From Archegozetes longisetosus (taxonomy: Eukaryota; Arthropoda; Arachnida; Sarcoptiformes; Trhypochthoniidae): a stretch of 64,000 nucleotides of DNA. The position numbers and the translations under genes were made by a program. The DNA is taken from contig JAEMBT020000008.1 in the NCBI GenBank assembly GCA_018873245.2, positions 1,178,001-1,242,000 of the forward strand, in the 5' to 3' direction. The notes under the pieces are model-generated. The model saw only the letters and a list, made by a program, of their open reading frames with translations. It was not told where the DNA came from and made no database searches. Positions 63,366 to 64,000 of this stretch are shown in pieces (the first letter of the stretch is position 1; each line of letters opens with the position of its first letter).

Positions 63366-64000
63366 TACTTAGTTTCTTGTATTCCATGTAATCCATGCTT
63401 CGAAACCATCTTTTTTATTCATTACAAATGCTTGAATAATAAATTTGGATCTCTTGCTAAGCACAAACTTTTTGAACCTTTTTTGCATTTATATCACAAC
63501 AATAGATGGGGACATAAAGAGAGCCACTTTTACGTTTCTCTCATTCAGGGGAAACAATGATCCCGACATTGGCTCCAAAGGAATACTAGTAATAAAAGTT
63601 TGCGTTCACATCCAAATGCTAATAATCTATCTATTTGGTAAATAATTGAGAAATAGAAGTACTCATATAATTGTGGCCTCAGTGGTTTAAATCTTAACAA
63701 TCGTTAGGTATCGTTATAAATATAAAAGCTTTTATCATTTGACTCAGGTTTTTAATGAGCAAAGTAGGTTTTTATCGTACATTAAAACGTGTAAAAGAAT
63801 AAAATAGTAGTAAAGTTTCAAGTAGTTAAGTACTTAATTAATCAGAGCTTGTTTTAGATTTTTCAGACTTTTTCCACTTTTATTCTTATTTGTTTAAATT
63901 TTTGACTACTTTTATTGCGAACTTTCTTAAGTTTTCTCTCTTAGTTTTTGGTGAGATAAGTGTTTTGAAGAAAACTTTTAGAGGAGTTGGCAGTTGCGAA
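63366..64000. other. 3' flank of the membrane protein gene
   Basis: AATAAA occurs at about 63436 (CTTGAATAATAAAT) and is a plausible poly(A) signal. A frame at 63445-63645 has no clear start or splice partner, and I could not attach it to the gene. Confidence 0.4.

Noticed and set aside
1..64000. tRNA, rRNA, snRNA genes and CRISPR arrays
   Set aside because: I found no complete tRNA cloverleaf (the one A/B-box pair fails to fold), no rRNA-like sequence and no regularly spaced short direct repeats.

Overview
The window is animal nuclear DNA, very AT-rich, with short (56-115 bp) GT-AG introns, spliceosomal genes and Tc1/mariner-type repeats. Protein wording (PRDM1/Blimp-1, NudC, Tat-SF1, ATP synthase epsilon) points to an arthropod. 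The low GC content and small introns would suit a mite, but that placement is inference and nothing here proves it.

Layout. 1-15.1 kb: gene-poor sequence with decayed repeats, including a 1.9 kb element with about 300 bp inverted ends (9.40-11.32 kb), a large hairpin repeat (12.50-13.29 kb) and a 120 bp direct repeat (6.56 and 7.72 kb). 15.1-18.5 kb: a tight housekeeping cluster made of HTATSF1 (minus), ATP synthase epsilon (minus, with a 29-nt coding first exon) and NUDC (plus); the last two are divergent across about 390 bp. 18.5-25.7 kb: repeat-rich, with a hairpin repeat at 19.64-20.05 kb, a dead mariner copy at 20.44-21.76 kb, a 320 bp MITE at 22.15-22.47 kb and another hairpin repeat directly next to it (22.47-23.19 kb).

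25.7-53.1 kb: about 27 kb with almost no recognisable coding sequence, studded with GA/CT tracts and other simple repeats. I read it as the 5' regulatory territory or first introns of PRDM1. It holds a TATA-box candidate with a possible non-coding first exon (36.53-36.91 kb). At 47.68-49.26 kb there is a possible small secreted-protein gene with phase-matched exons that I do not recognise.

53.1-57.2 kb: a complete coding model for PRDM1/Blimp-1 (956 aa; PR/SET domain plus five zinc fingers) in four coding exons. 57.2-59.8 kb: 3' UTR and intergenic sequence. 59.84-61.23 kb: a clean Tc1/mariner-type non-autonomous element with 199 bp inverted ends and TA target duplications. 61.8-63.4 kb: an unrecognised single-pass membrane protein gene (464 aa) in four exons, one joined through a GC-AG intron.

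The genes do not form a pathway. The housekeeping cluster covers mRNA splicing (HTATSF1), mitochondrial ATP synthesis (epsilon) and dynein/HSP90-linked cytoskeletal work (NUDC). PRDM1 is a developmental repressor whose isolation in a large non-coding domain is typical of such genes.
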